A stretch of DNA of 64,000 nt from positions 82,300,805 through 82,364,804 of the forward strand of contig CM035417.1 of the NCBI GenBank assembly GCA_020310875.1, given 5' to 3'. Positions 1 through 13,046 of this stretch are shown piece by piece. Position numbers and translations under genes: made by a program. The DNA is from Ceratopteris richardii. Its lineage: Eukaryota; Streptophyta; Polypodiopsida; Polypodiales; Pteridaceae. The notes beneath the pieces are model-generated. The model saw only the letters and a list, made by a program, of their open reading frames with translations. It had not been told where the DNA came from and ran no database searches. Every line of letters starts with the position of its first letter. Within the stretch, counting starts at the first letter, position 1.

Positions 1-24
1 TCTCTCTCTTAAATTCACTCTCTC

Positions 25-1582
<1,558 letters not shown>

Positions 1583-1586
1583 TACC

Positions 1587-2266
1587 TGTAAACACTTTCA
1601 AAAGTAGCTAATTCAATCAAAACAACTAATCAACAATGATATAAAAGAGGTTTAGAATTCACCAATAAAATATTTTAATTTTCTTGGTCGTCAACTGGAA
1701 GATGCAAATCTTCCCGACACCGCTTAAATAAAAGATATGAATAAAGCACTTTTATGCTGAAACTTGATGCCTCTACAAACTTCATGTTTTTAGAAGGTTC
1801 AACAACAGGTAACACTCAGAGAATGAAAACAATGACTTATCAGCACAAACTCGATGCCATGCGTCGCGTTGCTTGAAAAACTTGAACTTTTGAAATCATT
1901 TCACACAAGATAAACTTTGGAGATGGAAGAAGAAGACTTATAAACAGAACTTTAACTAGTTCTTGTCATAGCTATGAAAACTCAGAAGCTTACAAGTGCT
2001 TTCTCACTCAGAGAAGCCCGACTATACTAAGTCATACAAAATGAACTCCTACTGACATTCTCTCACTCTCTTCCACTTCTTTTCTCATCGCGTCAGTTGA
2101 TACAAACTAACTTATATAGATTTTCTAATTCTCATGATTTTAAAAAACTTCTAGAACTAAAGTGAACTAACTTTACAAATATATTACACTTGTGAATTTG
2201 TCCCTTCACATCTTCTAAAGCTTTGACCTTCAAATATATGTCCAATTAGTGAGTGTTTCTCCAACA
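1587..2266 (-). repeat. Candidate solo LTR (minus orientation)
   Basis: Read on the minus strand the segment starts TGTTGGAGAAACAC and ends GTGTTTACA, so it has TG...CA ends. It carries a TATA-like CTATATAAG about 150 bases from its start. It is flanked by GTACC (1582-1586) and GTACG (2267-2271), a 4 of 5 match to a target duplication. No primer site or coding sequence adjoins it, as expected of a solo LTR. The lower-coordinate boundary depends on this imperfect duplication and could be wrong. Confidence 0.45.
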
Positions 2267-2271
2267 GTACG

Positions 2272-2529
2272 CAGAAGTGAAAGTATGGTCCCCCAATTAA
2301 AATTTTTGTTTTAGAACTTGTGAAGACAATCTTGGGACATCAAAGTGAGCACCAAGATACTCTTGCACTTAGGAGCATATGTGAATAGACACTCAAATCA
2401 AGGAAAGGACTATTCTTGGACTATTCTAAGACAAAGCAAGAGAGCATAGTCTAAGAGAGGCAAGAGAGAGAAGTGCAAGAGACACACAGTGTGCGACGCA
2501 GAGAAGTGAAGTGCAAGGCGTGCATGAAG
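2272..2529 (+). mobile_element. Left part of interrupted Gypsy 5' LTR
   Basis: Non-coding DNA that continues directly into 9041-9425 once Copia-A and one copy of its TGAAG duplication are removed. The joined piece ends ...CCCCCAACA, followed by a Gypsy primer-like site at 9431, so I read it as the 5' LTR of the decayed Gypsy element whose gag lies at 9567. The true LTR start is not visible and may lie further left. Confidence 0.45.
2525..2529. repeat. Target site duplication of Copia-A, left copy
   Basis: TGAAG, repeated directly at 9036-9040 immediately after the 3' LTR. The 5-bp length is normal for Copia integrases. Confidence 0.93.
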
Positions 2530-3638
2530 TGTTGGTGCAAGACAAGCCTACACACATTGGCTTGGGACCTTGGACTCATTGAAGATTAGCATGGACAAAG
2601 GATTATCTAGGCTTCACTTAAAGGAAGACTCATGTGAACATATGCTTATATGTTATTACCTCCTTACTCCTTGTAAAAGTCTAAGTGACTTATCATTTGT
2701 TTGTAATCACTTTAAGTCATCCACCTACTTCATTAGTCATGGAAATTTGAATGATGAGATGGAGAGAATATCTCCCTACTTTTAGAGGAGAGATTCAAGG
2801 GAGCCTAAGTTTGAATTTCAAATTCAAATGATCTCAAGACTCCTATAAAAGATGAAGTAAAAAGTCGCGGGATACATCCCACTCTAGCTCACTCCCCGGG
2901 GCATATTTTTCCTTGTAACTCATTGTGTGTGAAGGCTACTCTATTGCCAACACCACAATACCTCATTTAGCTGTGCTTGGCAAGCTAATGAGATTGTACA
3001 AACACATTTATCAATAGAAGTATACATTCATCATTTCTGTTTTGTCTGAGTGTTCTACTTCAAGTCTGTCAACTTCAAAGGAGAATTTCTCTGGATCTAC
3101 TGAACCAAATCAAGAGATCTATAGCTCATTGGAACCAGCTCAAAGTCTAGTACAAGCATACAAAATTTCAAAGGATTCCATTCAGCCAATTGGGAGAAAA
3201 TCGATTCAAAGTGTACACTGGTCTCAGTCTGCAGAGTTCCTGAAAAGTCGGGGGTGATTATAATTTTGCTAAACTTATTTCTCAATGCATAGTTTATCAA
3301 TTGAAGTGATTCCACTTGTGATTGGTAGCTTACTAAGGTACATTAATACTCCCAAAAGGAATTGTTCCAATTTTAAGTGTGCTGGACACACTGAGTAAAA
3401 GTCTGAGCAGGTATCACTACAGGAATAGAAAGTTTTGCTTGATTTTTGAAGTACAAAGTTATCTGTTTTGGTTTGATCATTACCCAAATCATTTCCAAAG
3501 TACATATATGGTTTCTTTGTGTCATTTGGAAGCTAAGCTAGTGTACTAAGCATATGTGAAGAGAAAAGAGGGCAGGTGTGAAGCAGGTTTTGCAGCACCA
3601 ACTGATTTCCTGAGTGCATCCATCCATCACTCTCAACA
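2530..3638 (+). repeat. Copia-A 5' LTR
   Basis: 1109 bp, starts TGTTGGTGCAAGAC and ends ATCACTCTCAACA. It matches 7927-9035 with five substitutions and no indel seen. A TATA box lies at 2844-2850. A relative of this LTR occurs as a solo LTR at 32764-33850. Confidence 0.97.
2844..2850 (+). promoter_or_regulatory. TATA box of Copia-A 5' LTR
   Basis: TATAAAA about 315 bases into the LTR, a plausible core promoter for the element's RNA. The same motif is at 8241-8247 in the 3' LTR. Confidence 0.6.
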
Positions 3639-3639
3639 G

Positions 3640-3651
3640 TGGTATCAGAGC
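3640..3651 (+). other. Primer binding site of Copia-A
   Basis: TGGTATCAGAGC, complementary to the 3' end of plant initiator methionine tRNA, one base after the LTR end. This is the standard Copia primer. Confidence 0.93.
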
Positions 3652-3664
3652 AAAGAAGGTAAAC

Positions 3665-6600
3665 ATGGGTGATGGTTTCCCTTCCTTCATTGACAAATTG
3701 GACAGAAACAATTATCAAGCTTGGTCATTGAGAATGAAGACCTATCTACAAGGGAGAAGTCTATTTGGATACATATCAGGAGATGAGGAGTTGCCCTCAT
3801 TCAAGACTAGAGGACTACCTACAAAGGATGAACATGAAAGGCTCAACCAATGGTGTGCAAAGGATGCTTTGGCAAGGTCTTATCTCTTAAAATCTATATC
3901 TGACTTTCTTTTACCTCATGTAAGGAATTGTAAGACTTCCCAAGAGACTTGGGAAACCTTGTCAAACTATTTTTCTTCCAACACAAGGGCTAGGAAGAAC
4001 CAATTATGGATTGAGTTCACAACCCTTAGGAAGCAGCCCAAGCAATCAGTTTCAGAGTATGTGACAAAGATCAAAGATGTGGCAGACCAACTAGCAAGCA
4101 TTGGAGAGGAAATTGAAGAGGAGCAAATAGTCAGGCAAGTGACAAATGGACTCAAGGCAGATGATAAGTGGGAAAGTTTCACCACTGCAATGGACCTCTA
4201 CATGGACATGCATACCCCTGATCTCACAACACTCATGGGCCAACTATTTACACATGAAGCAAAGTTCACCAAAGCTGGAGATCAATCAAAAGGTAACAAC
4301 CCCTCTGCTCTCTATACTGATAAGAAAGTTAAATATAAAGTTAAGAAGAAACAGGATGAAGAAGGCTCTACCTCTCAAGCTAATTATGCAGGGAGAGGTA
4401 AGTCATCTAGAGGAAGAGGCAGAGGAGGTAAGTCAGGTAGGGGGAGACCCTACAACTCATCACCATGCAACATATGTGGATTGTCCAACCATACCACAGA
4501 TGAATGCTACAAGAACTACAAGAATCAGAGAGGAAGAGGCTACTCAAGAGGTGAATACTCTCAAGGGAGAGGCAGATTCAACCAACATCAAAGCTACAAT
4601 GGGTACAACAACCAATACAACAACAACTACAACAACAACCACAATGGAAACTACCAAGGTGGATTCAGAAATAGAAGAGACTACAACAACTACACAGAGG
4701 AGCAGGATGACTCCTTATTGATCATGAACATGACCTCCAAGATAGGTACAAATGATGATCATTTATTTTACATTGACTCAGGATGTTCTAACCATGTAGC
4801 TGGCAATGTGGCACTACTTTTTGATTTGGAAGAACCCAAGGGCAAACATCAGGTACAAACAGGTGATGACACTAAACACTCTGTTGTCAAAATTGGAAAT
4901 GTGAAGACATGTGATGGTAATCAGAACCTACTAAGCAGGGTACTCTATGTACCAACAATAACTAAGAATTTAATGAGTGTTTGTCAGATTGTGGAGAAAG
5001 GTTTGCAGGTCAGATTCACACAACATGGAGCATATGTGGAGGATCCAAAACAAGGTTTCAGAAGAATAGCCAAAGGGGAGAAATCAGGTAGATTATTTAC
5101 ATTTGAACTAGAAGATACAAAAAACATTGCTTTGTATAATTACAAGGATCAGACACTTTCAGAGTTAGAGATATGGCATAAAAGATTAGGGCACATAGGT
5201 GAAAGGACTCTAAAGCAAATGTGCAGGGATCAATGTGTGCTTGGGATACCTAATGTATCCAAGCAACACATGATTTATAAATGTGGATCATGTCAATTTG
5301 GTAAGTCTCACAGATTACCCTACTCAAGGAAAGGTTTCATGCATGAAGACTACCTAGACTTGGTACACACAGATGTTTGGGGACCTAGCAAGGACCCTTC
5401 CATTTCTGGTTCAAGATATTATGTGTCTTTTATTGATGACTATAGCAGGTGGACCATTTTATACTTTATGAAGCATAAAGATGAAGTGTTTAATTGTTTC
5501 AAGAGGTATCTTGCACTTGTTGAGAATCAAACAGGTAGAAGCTTGAAGAGGCTAAGATCAGATGGTGGAGGAGAGTACTTCTCCAATGAGTTTGAAGATT
5601 TCTTGCAGGAAAGAGGCATCAAGAGGGAGATCACTACAAGATACTCACCTGAACAAAATGGGGTAGCAGAAAGAAGGAATAGACTTATAGTAGAAACAGC
5701 TAGGTCTATGCTCAATGAAAAAAGGTTGCCAAATTACCTATGGGCAGAGAGTGTATCCACTGCCACTTATCTCATCAATAGGTTGCCATCCAAATCACTT
5801 GATGGCATGACACCATATGAAGCATGGCATGGTAAGATACCCTCTCTGGATCATTGCAAAATCTTTGGTTGTGTAGCATATGTGCATATTCCCTCACAGG
5901 TAAGAGGAAAGCTAGACCCAAAGGCTGAGAAATGTATCTTCATTGGTTATGATTTGAACCAAAAGGGATACAGATTCTACAACCCCACAAACAAAGGGTT
6001 CAAGGTAAGCAGAGATGTCATATTTGATGAGAATGACTCATGGTATGAGAATGAATGCAGGAAGGTGAGTCTACCCTATGACATGGAGGAAGATTTTCCA
6101 AAGCTTACCAAGGAAGAGCCAACTCAGCAAGAAGATTCAAGCTCAGATGATGATACAATAAACCTTGAGGAATTCAAAGCTTGGAAATCCAAAGGAAAGA
6201 TGAAGATGAAGCAATTAGAGGATAAGCCAGAAACTTCTACTCAAGCAATGAGGAGATCTCAGAGAGAGAAGAAGAAGCCTATCAGATTTGGGTATGACAC
6301 ATCACTTGTAACTAAACATTCTGTATATCTTGCAAAAGACTTGTTGAATGAAGAACCAGGTACCTATGAAGAAGCAATTACAAAGCCAGAATGGAGAGAA
6401 GCCATGGATGAGGAGATAGAAGCCCTCAAAGAGAGTGATACTTGGGACTTGGTACCCAAGAAGGATTCTATGAAGGTAATAGGATCCAGATGGATCTACA
6501 AATTGAAGAAGAATTCAGATGGAACAATTAACAGGTACAAAGCTAGGTTGGTAGCCAAGGGTTTTGCACAAACCCAAGGCATTGATTATGAGGAGACATT

Positions 6601-6916
6601 TTCTCCTGTGGCCAAGATGCCAACTATCAGAGTTTTGGTGAGTGTAGCTGCATCCAAGAATTGGAACATGTACCAATTGGATGTGAAGAATGCATTCTTG
6701 AATGGATGGATATCTGAAGAAGTCTACATGTCACAACCACCTGGCTATGAAGATCCAAGAAAGGTACATTATGTTTGTAAATTGAAGAAGGCTCTGTATG
6801 GTTTGAAGCAGGCACCTAGAGCATGGAATTACAGATTGACCACCTACCTTCAAGACCAAGGATTTGTGATGAGCAAAGCAGACACTTCTCTATTCATAAA
6901 GAGAAGTAGTACATAG
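3665..6916 (+). CDS. Copia-A Gag-Pol, from start to in-frame TAG
   Basis: Copia polyprotein of 1083 residues up to the stop. The ATG at 3665 is chosen because it follows the primer site; an in-frame ATG at 3614 lies inside the LTR. Gag is about residues 1-260, with the zinc knuckle [14 protein letters not shown] near 268. Protease has YIDSGCSNH (Asp 371). The integrase has an HHCC module at about 505-560, catalytic Asp 570 (HTDVWGP), Asp 633 ([10 protein letters not shown]) and Glu 669 (NGVAERRN), so D-E spacing is 35. RT starts near residue 900. Translation stops at TAG 6914-6916, after the [10 protein letters not shown] region and before YVDD; the same frame reopens at once and continues to 7885. 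The polyprotein would make virus-like particles and copy the element's RNA, but as written lacks the RT active site and RNase H. Confidence 0.93.
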   Translation: MGDGFPSFIDKLDRNNYQAWSLRMKTYLQGRSLFGYISGDEELPSFKTRGLPTKDEHERLNQWCAKDALARSYLLKSISDFLLPHVRNCKTSQETWETLSNYFSSNTRARKNQLWIEFTTLRKQPKQSVSEYVTKIKDVADQLASIGEEIEEEQIVRQVTNGLKADDKWESFTTAMDLYMDMHTPDLTTLMGQLFTHEAKFTKAGDQSKGNNPSALYTDKKVKYKVKKKQDEEGSTSQANYAGRGKSSRGRGRGGKSGRGRPYNSSPCNICGLSNHTTDECYKNYKNQRGRGYSRGEYSQGRGRFNQHQSYNGYNNQYNNNYNNNHNGNYQGGFRNRRDYNNYTEEQDDSLLIMNMTSKIGTNDDHLFYIDSGCSNHVAGNVALLFDLEEPKGKHQVQTGDDTKHSVVKIGNVKTCDGNQNLLSRVLYVPTITKNLMSVCQIVEKGLQVRFTQHGAYVEDPKQGFRRIAKGEKSGRLFTFELEDTKNIALYNYKDQTLSELEIWHKRLGHIGERTLKQMCRDQCVLGIPNVSKQHMIYKCGSCQFGKSHRLPYSRKGFMHEDYLDLVHTDVWGPSKDPSISGSRYYVSFIDDYSRWTILYFMKHKDEVFNCFKRYLALVENQTGRSLKRLRSDGGGEYFSNEFEDFLQERGIKREITTRYSPEQNGVAERRNRLIVETARSMLNEKRLPNYLWAESVSTATYLINRLPSKSLDGMTPYEAWHGKIPSLDHCKIFGCVAYVHIPSQVRGKLDPKAEKCIFIGYDLNQKGYRFYNPTNKGFKVSRDVIFDENDSWYENECRKVSLPYDMEEDFPKLTKEEPTQQEDSSSDDDTINLEEFKAWKSKGKMKMKQLEDKPETSTQAMRRSQREKKKPIRFGYDTSLVTKHSVYLAKDLLNEEPGTYEEAITKPEWREAMDEEIEALKESDTWDLVPKKDSMKVIGSRWIYKLKKNSDGTINRYKARLVAKGFAQTQGIDYEETFSPVAKMPTIRVLVSVAASKNWNMYQLDVKNAFLNGWISEEVYMSQPPGYEDPRKVHYVCKLKKALYGLKQAPRAWNYRLTTYLQDQGFVMSKADTSLFIKRSST

Positions 6917-7885
6917 GTAATCTACTTATGTGTTTATGTTGATGACATCATCATTACAGGTAATGATGTCAATGGGATTAGACACATTAAAGGACAGATG
7001 ATGAAAGAATTCAAGATTAGTGATCTAGGATTACTAAAATATTTCCTAGGTCTTGAATTGATCTACACAAACTCAGGTATATACATCACTCAAAAGAAGT
7101 ATGTACAGGATATGGTCAAGAAGTTTGGTTTGCAGGATGCTAAGGTATCTACTACTCCAATGGAGGTTAACCAAAAGCTAAGTGCTCATGAAGGAGAAGA
7201 AATTAAAGACATTACAGGATACCAAAGTATGGTGGGTAGCTTGAACTATGCTACCTTGACAAGAATTGACATAGCATATGGAGTAAGTGTGCTTAGTCAA
7301 TTCATGCACAAACCAAGAGTACCTCACCTAGAGGCAACAAAGAAGATCTTGAAGTATTTGAAGGGAACACAAAGTCATGGTTTGTATTTTCCTTATACAT
7401 CAGATATTGACATTAAGGTTTACTCAGATGCAGATTGGGCAGGATGCAAGGATGATAGGAGAAGCACCTCAGGATATATTTGTTTTGCAGGAGATAAGCC
7501 TATCTCTTGGTCAGCTAAGAAGCAACCTACAGTGGCATTGTCATCCACTGAAGCAGAGTATAGAGGGCTTGCCAATGCAACTCAAGAAGCTATCTGGTTG
7601 AAGCTTCTATATACAGAGTTAGGTCTCTTCACAAGACCACCTATTATATTTGGAGACAACACTAGCTCTCTTCACCTTGCAGCAAACCCAATTTATCATG
7701 CCAGAACAAAGCACATAGAGGTTCATTACCACTATGTGAGAGAGAAATTGCTAAGTAAAGATATACAATTGACATATGTATCTACTAATATGCAATGTGC
7801 AGATTTACTTACAAAGGCATTGGATGGAAACAAGTTATGCAGATTCAAATCTATGATTGGATTGCAGGAAGTAATTGAAGAATGA
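6917..7885 (+). CDS. Copia-A Pol, remainder (RT active site and RNase H)
   Basis: Same frame as the upstream gag-pol, separated only by the TAG at 6914-6916; the first internal ATG is at 6998. The segment opens with the RT box YLCVYVDDIIITG, then the FKISDLG...YFLGLE region, and RNase H with YSDADWAGCKDDRRSTSGY, SSTEAEYRG and the C-terminal ADLLTKAL. It ends TGA at 7883-7885, about 30 bases before the purine tract. It would be made only by stop readthrough or after reversion. Apart from this one codon the Copia-A frame looks intact. Confidence 0.92.
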   Translation, partial: VIYLCVYVDDIIITGNDVNGIRHIKGQMMKEFKISDLGLLKYFLGLELIYTNSGIYITQKKYVQDMVKKFGLQDAKVSTTPMEVNQKLSAHEGEEIKDITGYQSMVGSLNYATLTRIDIAYGVSVLSQFMHKPRVPHLEATKKILKYLKGTQSHGLYFPYTSDIDIKVYSDADWAGCKDDRRSTSGYICFAGDKPISWSAKKQPTVALSSTEAEYRGLANATQEAIWLKLLYTELGLFTRPPIIFGDNTSSLHLAANPIYHARTKHIEVHYHYVREKLLSKDIQLTYVSTNMQCADLLTKALDGNKLCRFKSMIGLQEVIEE

Positions 7886-7916
7886 AGAAGAAGACTTAAG
7901 CCAAAGTGTTTGGCTT

Positions 7917-7926
7917 GAGGGGGAGC
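7917..7926 (+). other. Polypurine tract of Copia-A
   Basis: GAGGGGGAGC directly before the 3' LTR, the expected plus-strand primer site. Confidence 0.85.
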
Positions 7927-9035
7927 TGTTGGTGCAAGACAAGCCTACACTCATTGGCTTGGGACCTTGGACTCATTGAAGATTAGCATGGACAAAGGAT
8001 TATCTAGGCTTCACTTAAAGGAAGACTCATGTGAACATATGCTTATATGTTATTACCTCCTTACTCCTTGTAAAAGTCTAAGTGACTTATCATTTGTTTG
8101 TAATCACTTTAAGTCATCCACCTACTTCATTAGTCGTGGAAATTTGAATGATGAGATGGAGAGAATATCTCCCTACTTTTAGAGGAGAGATTCAAGGGAG
8201 CCTAAGTTTGAATTTCAAATTCAAATGATCTCAAGACTCCTATAAAAGATGAAGTAAAAAGTCGCGGGATACATCCCACTCTAGCTCACTCCCCGGGGCA
8301 TATTTTTCCTTGTAACTCATTGTGTGTGAAGGCTACTCTATTGCCAACACCACAATACCTCATTTAGCTGTGCTTGGCAAGCTAATGAGATTGTACAAAC
8401 ACATTTATCAATAGAAGTATACATTCATCATTTTTGTTTTGTCTGAGTGTTCTACTTCAAGTCTGTCAACTTCAAAGGAGAATTTCTCTGGATCTACTGA
8501 ACCAAATCAAGAGATCTATAGCTCATTGGAACCAGCTCAAAGTCTACTACAAGCATACAAAATTTCAAAGGATTCCATTCAGCCAATTGGGAGAAAATCG
8601 ATTCAAAGTGTACACTGGTCTCAGTCTGCAGAGTTCCTGAAAAGTCGGGGGTGATTATAATTTTGCTAAACTTATTTCTCAGTGCATAGTTTATCAATTG
8701 AAGTGATTCCACTTGTGATTGGTAGCTTACTAAGGTACATTAATACTCCCAAAAGGAATTGTTCCAATTTTAAGTGTGCTGGACACACTGAGTAAAAGTC
8801 TGAGCAGGTATCACTACAGGAATAGAAAGTTTTGCTTGATTTTTGAAGTACAAAGTTATCTGTTTTGGTTTGATCATTACCCAAATCATTTCCAAAGTAC
8901 ATATATGGTTTCTTTGTGTCATTTGGAAGCTAAGCTAGTGTACTAAGCATATGTGAAGAGAAAAGAGGGCAGGTGTGAAGCAGGTTTTGCAGCACCAACT
9001 GATTTCCTGAGTGCATCCATCCATCACTCTCAACA
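7927..9035 (+). repeat. Copia-A 3' LTR
   Basis: 1109 bp; same ends as the 5' LTR and five substitutions from it. Followed by TGAAG (9036-9040), the right copy of the target duplication. Confidence 0.97.
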
Positions 9036-9040
9036 TGAAG

Positions 9041-9425
9041 AGTGACTAAGGAAGTGTGCAGAGGAGTGCTAAGCCAGTCCCCCAAGGATCTCAACGTGCC
9101 ATTGTAGTGTGCACGTGCCGACAAAAGGTGTCCATCCCTCCCCCTTATTGGAAGCTTGGTGCAAGGTGTGCACAAGTGCATGCTTGGAGAAGGTGGAGGT
9201 ATGGTGCAGAGGAGGCCGGCAGCAACAAGACCTTGGGTATTTGGTATTTTGTAGTTGAGCACTCTGTGGGATTTCGCACAGAAGCATTGGATTGTATTGT
9301 GCACCACCATTGTATTTGTCTTATTATAATCAATCGACAGAGGCTTCTAGTGTGTATCTTTCTTCTTGTCTTTCCTTTTCTCCTACAAACACTCAAATCC
9401 CTTCTTGTCCAAGAATCCCCCAACA
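9041..9425 (+). mobile_element. Right part of interrupted Gypsy 5' LTR
   Basis: Continuation of 2272-2529. It ends with CCCCCAACA and is followed after five bases by a primer-like site. Non-coding; short frames here are chance. Confidence 0.5.
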
Positions 9426-9430
9426 CAATT

Positions 9431-9448
9431 TGGCATGCACGGTGGGAC
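9431..9448 (+). other. Primer binding site-like sequence of decayed Gypsy
   Basis: TGGCATGCACGGTGGGAC, resembling the TGGCACGCCCGGTGGGAC type site found after 5' LTRs of many plant Gypsy elements. Its place between an LTR end and a gag supports the call; the tRNA is not assigned. Confidence 0.5.
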
Positions 9449-9566
9449 TCCAAGGAGATTTGAGCATAGGAGAAGACATATTCAAGTGCCGACAGTATTA
9501 CTTCATTGAGCTAAGAGGTAAATATTCTTATCAGTTATCTCATACTAAGAGGGCTATGAGCAGCTC

Positions 9567-11565
9567 ATGACCGCAACCTGGTCCCAAACATTGAGGGTAA
9601 CCTACAAGGCTATAAGAAGGAAGGCTGTTAGAAGATCCTCCAGTCCACTTTCGTCAACTTCATCAGTAAAGAGCATGGCTGGTCAAGTAGACTTGGAAAC
9701 CCTACTATCAAGATTGAATATAAAATTTCCTTCTTTCAAAGGTTTAGGTCAGGAAGATCCAGACGAGCATATTAGAAGGTTTTTAGCACTATGAAAAACT
9801 AGAGGCTTAATGGGAAGAGAGGATGCCTTTTTGATACTCTTCCCTACCACATTAGAAGGATTAGTAGATAAATGGTTCAACCAGTTTGCTGAGAACCATT
9901 TTACAACTTGGGACTTAATGAAAGATGCATTCAAAAATCAACTCCAACATGGAAATACTGTAGAGATCATCATAGAGGAATTAGAAAACTTTAGATTGGG
10001 TCTAGGTGAGAAATTTCCAAAGTTTGTAACTAGGGCTAAGGCACTAATGGCTAAGTTGCCAGATCCTCCACATGATTTTTTTTGTTAAGAAATGGTTAGC
10101 TAATCCACTTCCAATGACCACCCAATGTAAAATCAAGGAATTAGTGTTGTCTACAGCCTCCATAGAGGAATTCATCAACACAGCTACATGACTGGAGCAG
10201 ATAAGGCAACAGTATGGAGCAATTTCTTCTCAACTACCATATTCTACAGAAATGGAGGATCCAATAATCCAGCGAAGGAAGGAGCTGGAGGGCTTAAAAA
10301 GGAATAAGCCCCACAAAGAGGGTGGAGAAGGTTGTTACCCAGTTCAGGAGGGAGATTGAAGCATTAAAGCTCCAAAAGGAAGAGGAGGCCCAAGCAGAGG
10401 AATTGGCTCAACTACGACAGGAGTTGCAGGAACTCAAAGGGGGTGGCATCAAGAGTGGACTTTGGTGTACCATGTGCAGCAAGCAAGGTCATATAGTAAG
10501 TGAATGTCCTCTGTAAGTGTGACTTGCCAATTATGCAGGAAAGCTAGTCATGAGGCCCACGAATGCCAATCAAGAGGAATGCCTGCAACAACATATTGGA
10601 CACAAGGAGCACCCTTACCACCATCAAATGTGATGGCGACTGCACCCAATCAAGGTAACAATTACAACCCTAGATAGAGGAATAACTTTGGAAATGGGCC
10701 GAGGAGGCCAATCATTTGTTTCATATGCGGAGAATGTGGGCACTATCAAAGTAGGTGCACTCTACCAGAAAATGCCCCTCCTTGCATGAACTACCCAAAG
10801 GCTAGAGAACACTATACAACTTGTTGTCCTAAGAATCAAGCCTCCTCATCTGGGCCCCACATTCAAATGATTTCTGTGCAAAAAGAAGAAATGTTAGATC
10901 AAGTCAATGGGCCATCACCATCTACCAGGGTGGTGCAATTAGAAGAAATTGAATCTTTGACAGTGCAGACGAGAAGCAAGGGGAAGGCTCAAGTAGAAAT
11001 AGGTCAAGAATCAAGAATTAATGGATTGAACAAGAACAAAGATGCATCCGAAGACAAGGCCACCACATGTGCAGACACAAGGCAAAAAGAAAATTTCATA
11101 GGTACCAGTGATGCCATTGGACATGCATTCAACAGGGCTCATGAGGAGTTTGATAAGTCAAAAGGAGCCCATGTTCTTAAGGAATCAGAAGCTTCCAAAC
11201 TACTCAAGTCCATGAAAAAGGAGGTTAGTATTTTTTATTTAATAAAGATGGATGGGAAGTTTAGGTCAAAACTCTTGCAGATAATTGATGAGGCTTCCAC
11301 TACAAGTTTAGTGGCAAAGATTGCTGTTATGCATAAAGGTAAAATTGTAGGGGAAGCACCCCTTACAGATTATAAGAGCCCTCAACTGACAGTATCTATT
11401 AAAGTTCATGAGTTTCAAGGAGTTATTGTGGATGGTGGTTTTGGCATTAACTTGACGCCTGAACATACAATGGAAAAGATTGGACTCCACCCTTCAAGGC
11501 CTACAAATTTCAATGTTACCTTGGCAGATCAAAGCAAAGTAAGGCCCTTGGGAGTGATCCCAAAA
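9567..11565 (+). pseudogene. Decayed Gypsy gag and protease
   Basis: Gag relic of a Ty3/Gypsy element unrelated in sequence to the giant one. The retrotransposon Gag domain reads across 9680-10085 (FPSFKGLGQEDPDEHIRRF, then DKWFNQFAENHFTTWDLMKDAF). A stop at 9792 and a frame loss in the T-run at 10077-10085 break it. A Glu-rich coiled coil follows (10322-10440), then three zinc knuckles in different frames, including CTMCSKQGHIVSEC and CFICGECGHYQSRC. The frame at 10786-11640 ends in a retropepsin-like stretch with VIVDGGFGINL and LADQSKVRPLGVI. The Gypsy part stops at about 11565, where sequence switches without a break in frame to a Copia RT. No Gypsy RT or integrase follows, so the element is truncated and dead. 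Confidence 0.8.
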
Positions 11566-12809
11566 GTTCCACTTAAACAGTCCCCTAGACAATGGTACCA
11601 AAATTTTGATGCTTTTATGAAGTCTCAAGGCTATTCTTGAAGCAATGAGGATCATTGTCTCTACACAAAGAGATGCTCAGATGGAAATTTGGTATGTTTC
11701 ATACTTTATGTGGATGATATGTTGATTGCTGGGAAGTCCTCTTACAACTTGTCAATTCTCAAAAAGAAGTTGAGTCAAACATTTGATATGAAGGATTTGG
11801 GGGATGCCAAACATATTCTTGGCATGCACATTACTCCTGTACGAGTAAAAGATGCATATACTTATCTCAAAGTGAGTACATATCCAAAGTACTTCACAGG
11901 TTCAATATGCAGAGTGGAAAGGCATTGAGTACACCTTTACCCACATATGTGAAATTGAGCAAGGATGATTGCCCCAAATCAGATGAGGAAAGGAATTCAT
12001 GACCAAAATTCCCAGTCTGCTGTTGGTAGTCTCATGCATGCTATGGTAGCTACGAGACCAAACATTGCATTTGCAGTGGGAGTTGTGAGCAGATATATGT
12101 CTAATCTTGGCAAGAAACATTAGGAAGCGTTCAAGATGATTTTGAGATAACTGAGTGGCACTAAGGATAAGTGTCTATGCTTAGATAGAGGGAAATCATC
12201 CATTATTGGTTACATAGATTCTGACTATGTTGGTTGTGTAGACAATTGTAAGTCTACATCAGGGTACATTTTTCATTTTGATGGAGGTGCTATCTCTCAG
12301 AGATCTCGTCTTCAAGAATGTAGAGCTATTTCCACCACAGAAGCAGAGTATGTTGCAGCAAGTGAGCCATGTAATGAGGCATTGTGGCTTTCTTGTCTTG
12401 CTTGTAATATGGGTTTACCTCAACATGTACCTCGTTTGCTCAGTGATAGTCAGAGTGCCATTGCTTTGGCTAAGAATCTAGTCTATCATGCAAAGACCAA
12501 CCACATTGAGGTGAGGTATCACTTCATAAGAGATTGATAAGCCACTGAGTGCATTATTCTTGAGAAGTTTCACACTCGAGATAATGCTGCATATGCTTTG
12601 ACTAAAGCTCTACCACATGATAGCTTTCGACACTTGTTGTCACTTGATGGGGGTTACTTCATTCATGATCTTACACAATCACTTGTATACTTTGTAACAT
12701 GCCTATCAGGCGGAAGGTATAGTTTGTATACTTACTTTTAGGTATTTTTTATCATTATTTATTTTTTCTCCCATGATTACTTTGGCCATATTGGCCTTTA
12801 GTGGGAGAT
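11566..12809 (+). pseudogene. Copia RT-RNase H relic
   Basis: Begins mid-RT at LKQSPRQWYQNFDAFM and continues to the RNase H end (LTKALPHDSFRH). RT box ILYVDDMLIAG is at about 11700; RNase H has SGYIFHFDGG and STTEAEYVAAS. It is broken by TGA at 11638-11640, by frame losses near 11840-11930 and by stops at about 12120 and 12535. It is closely related to the relic at 23997-24602, which has CGA where this copy has TGA. Gag, PR and integrase are missing because the left end is fused to the Gypsy protease. The fragment ends at GTGGGAGAT, a purine tract, next to a short LTR. Confidence 0.82.
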
Positions 12810-13046
12810 TGTTACCGTTAGTGTCCATGTGAAAGGCCAAATGGCCACTGGACACTTCTTTGTATATGTTCATAAAACATATAGCCTAGTCACTCACAGA
12901 TGGTAATTTCGAGTGCATTTGTAAGACCTAAGAAGTCTGTCTTCGTGCTCCCTATGTACTTTGTTTTTCTGCATATTCTGCAGCCTCTACGTTGCCTTAG
13001 GAGCTCCGTTTTCTGCTTTGAGGATATCGTCCTGGAGCTCTCAACA
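12810..13046 (+). repeat. Short Copia 3' LTR
   Basis: Starts TGTTACCGTTAG right after the purine tract and could end CTCTCAACA at 13046, giving 237 bp with TG...CA ends. Copia LTRs of this size exist. No second copy is present in the window, so the right end is not confirmed. Confidence 0.55.

Larger units (their letters stand above)
2530..9035 (+). mobile_element. Copia-A: full-length Ty1/Copia retrotransposon
   Basis: Complete structure: two 1109-bp LTRs with TG...CA ends, an initiator-Met type primer site, one gag-pol frame and a purine tract before the 3' LTR. It is flanked by the 5-bp duplication TGAAG at 2525-2529 and 9036-9040. The LTRs differ at five positions by eye, so the insertion is recent. 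The gag-pol has a single in-frame TAG at 6914-6916, just before the RT YVDD box, and otherwise reads through to 7885. The domain order PR-INT-RT-RNase H defines Copia; I do not assign a lineage with confidence. Confidence 0.97.

Noticed and set aside
2570..2785. 71-codon frame repeated at 7967-8182
   Set aside because: Both lie in the Copia-A LTRs at the same offset; LTR sequence, not a gene.
4146..4721. 191-codon frame overlapping Copia-A gag
   Set aside because: A shadow of the Gag frame in another phase with low-complexity Thr runs.
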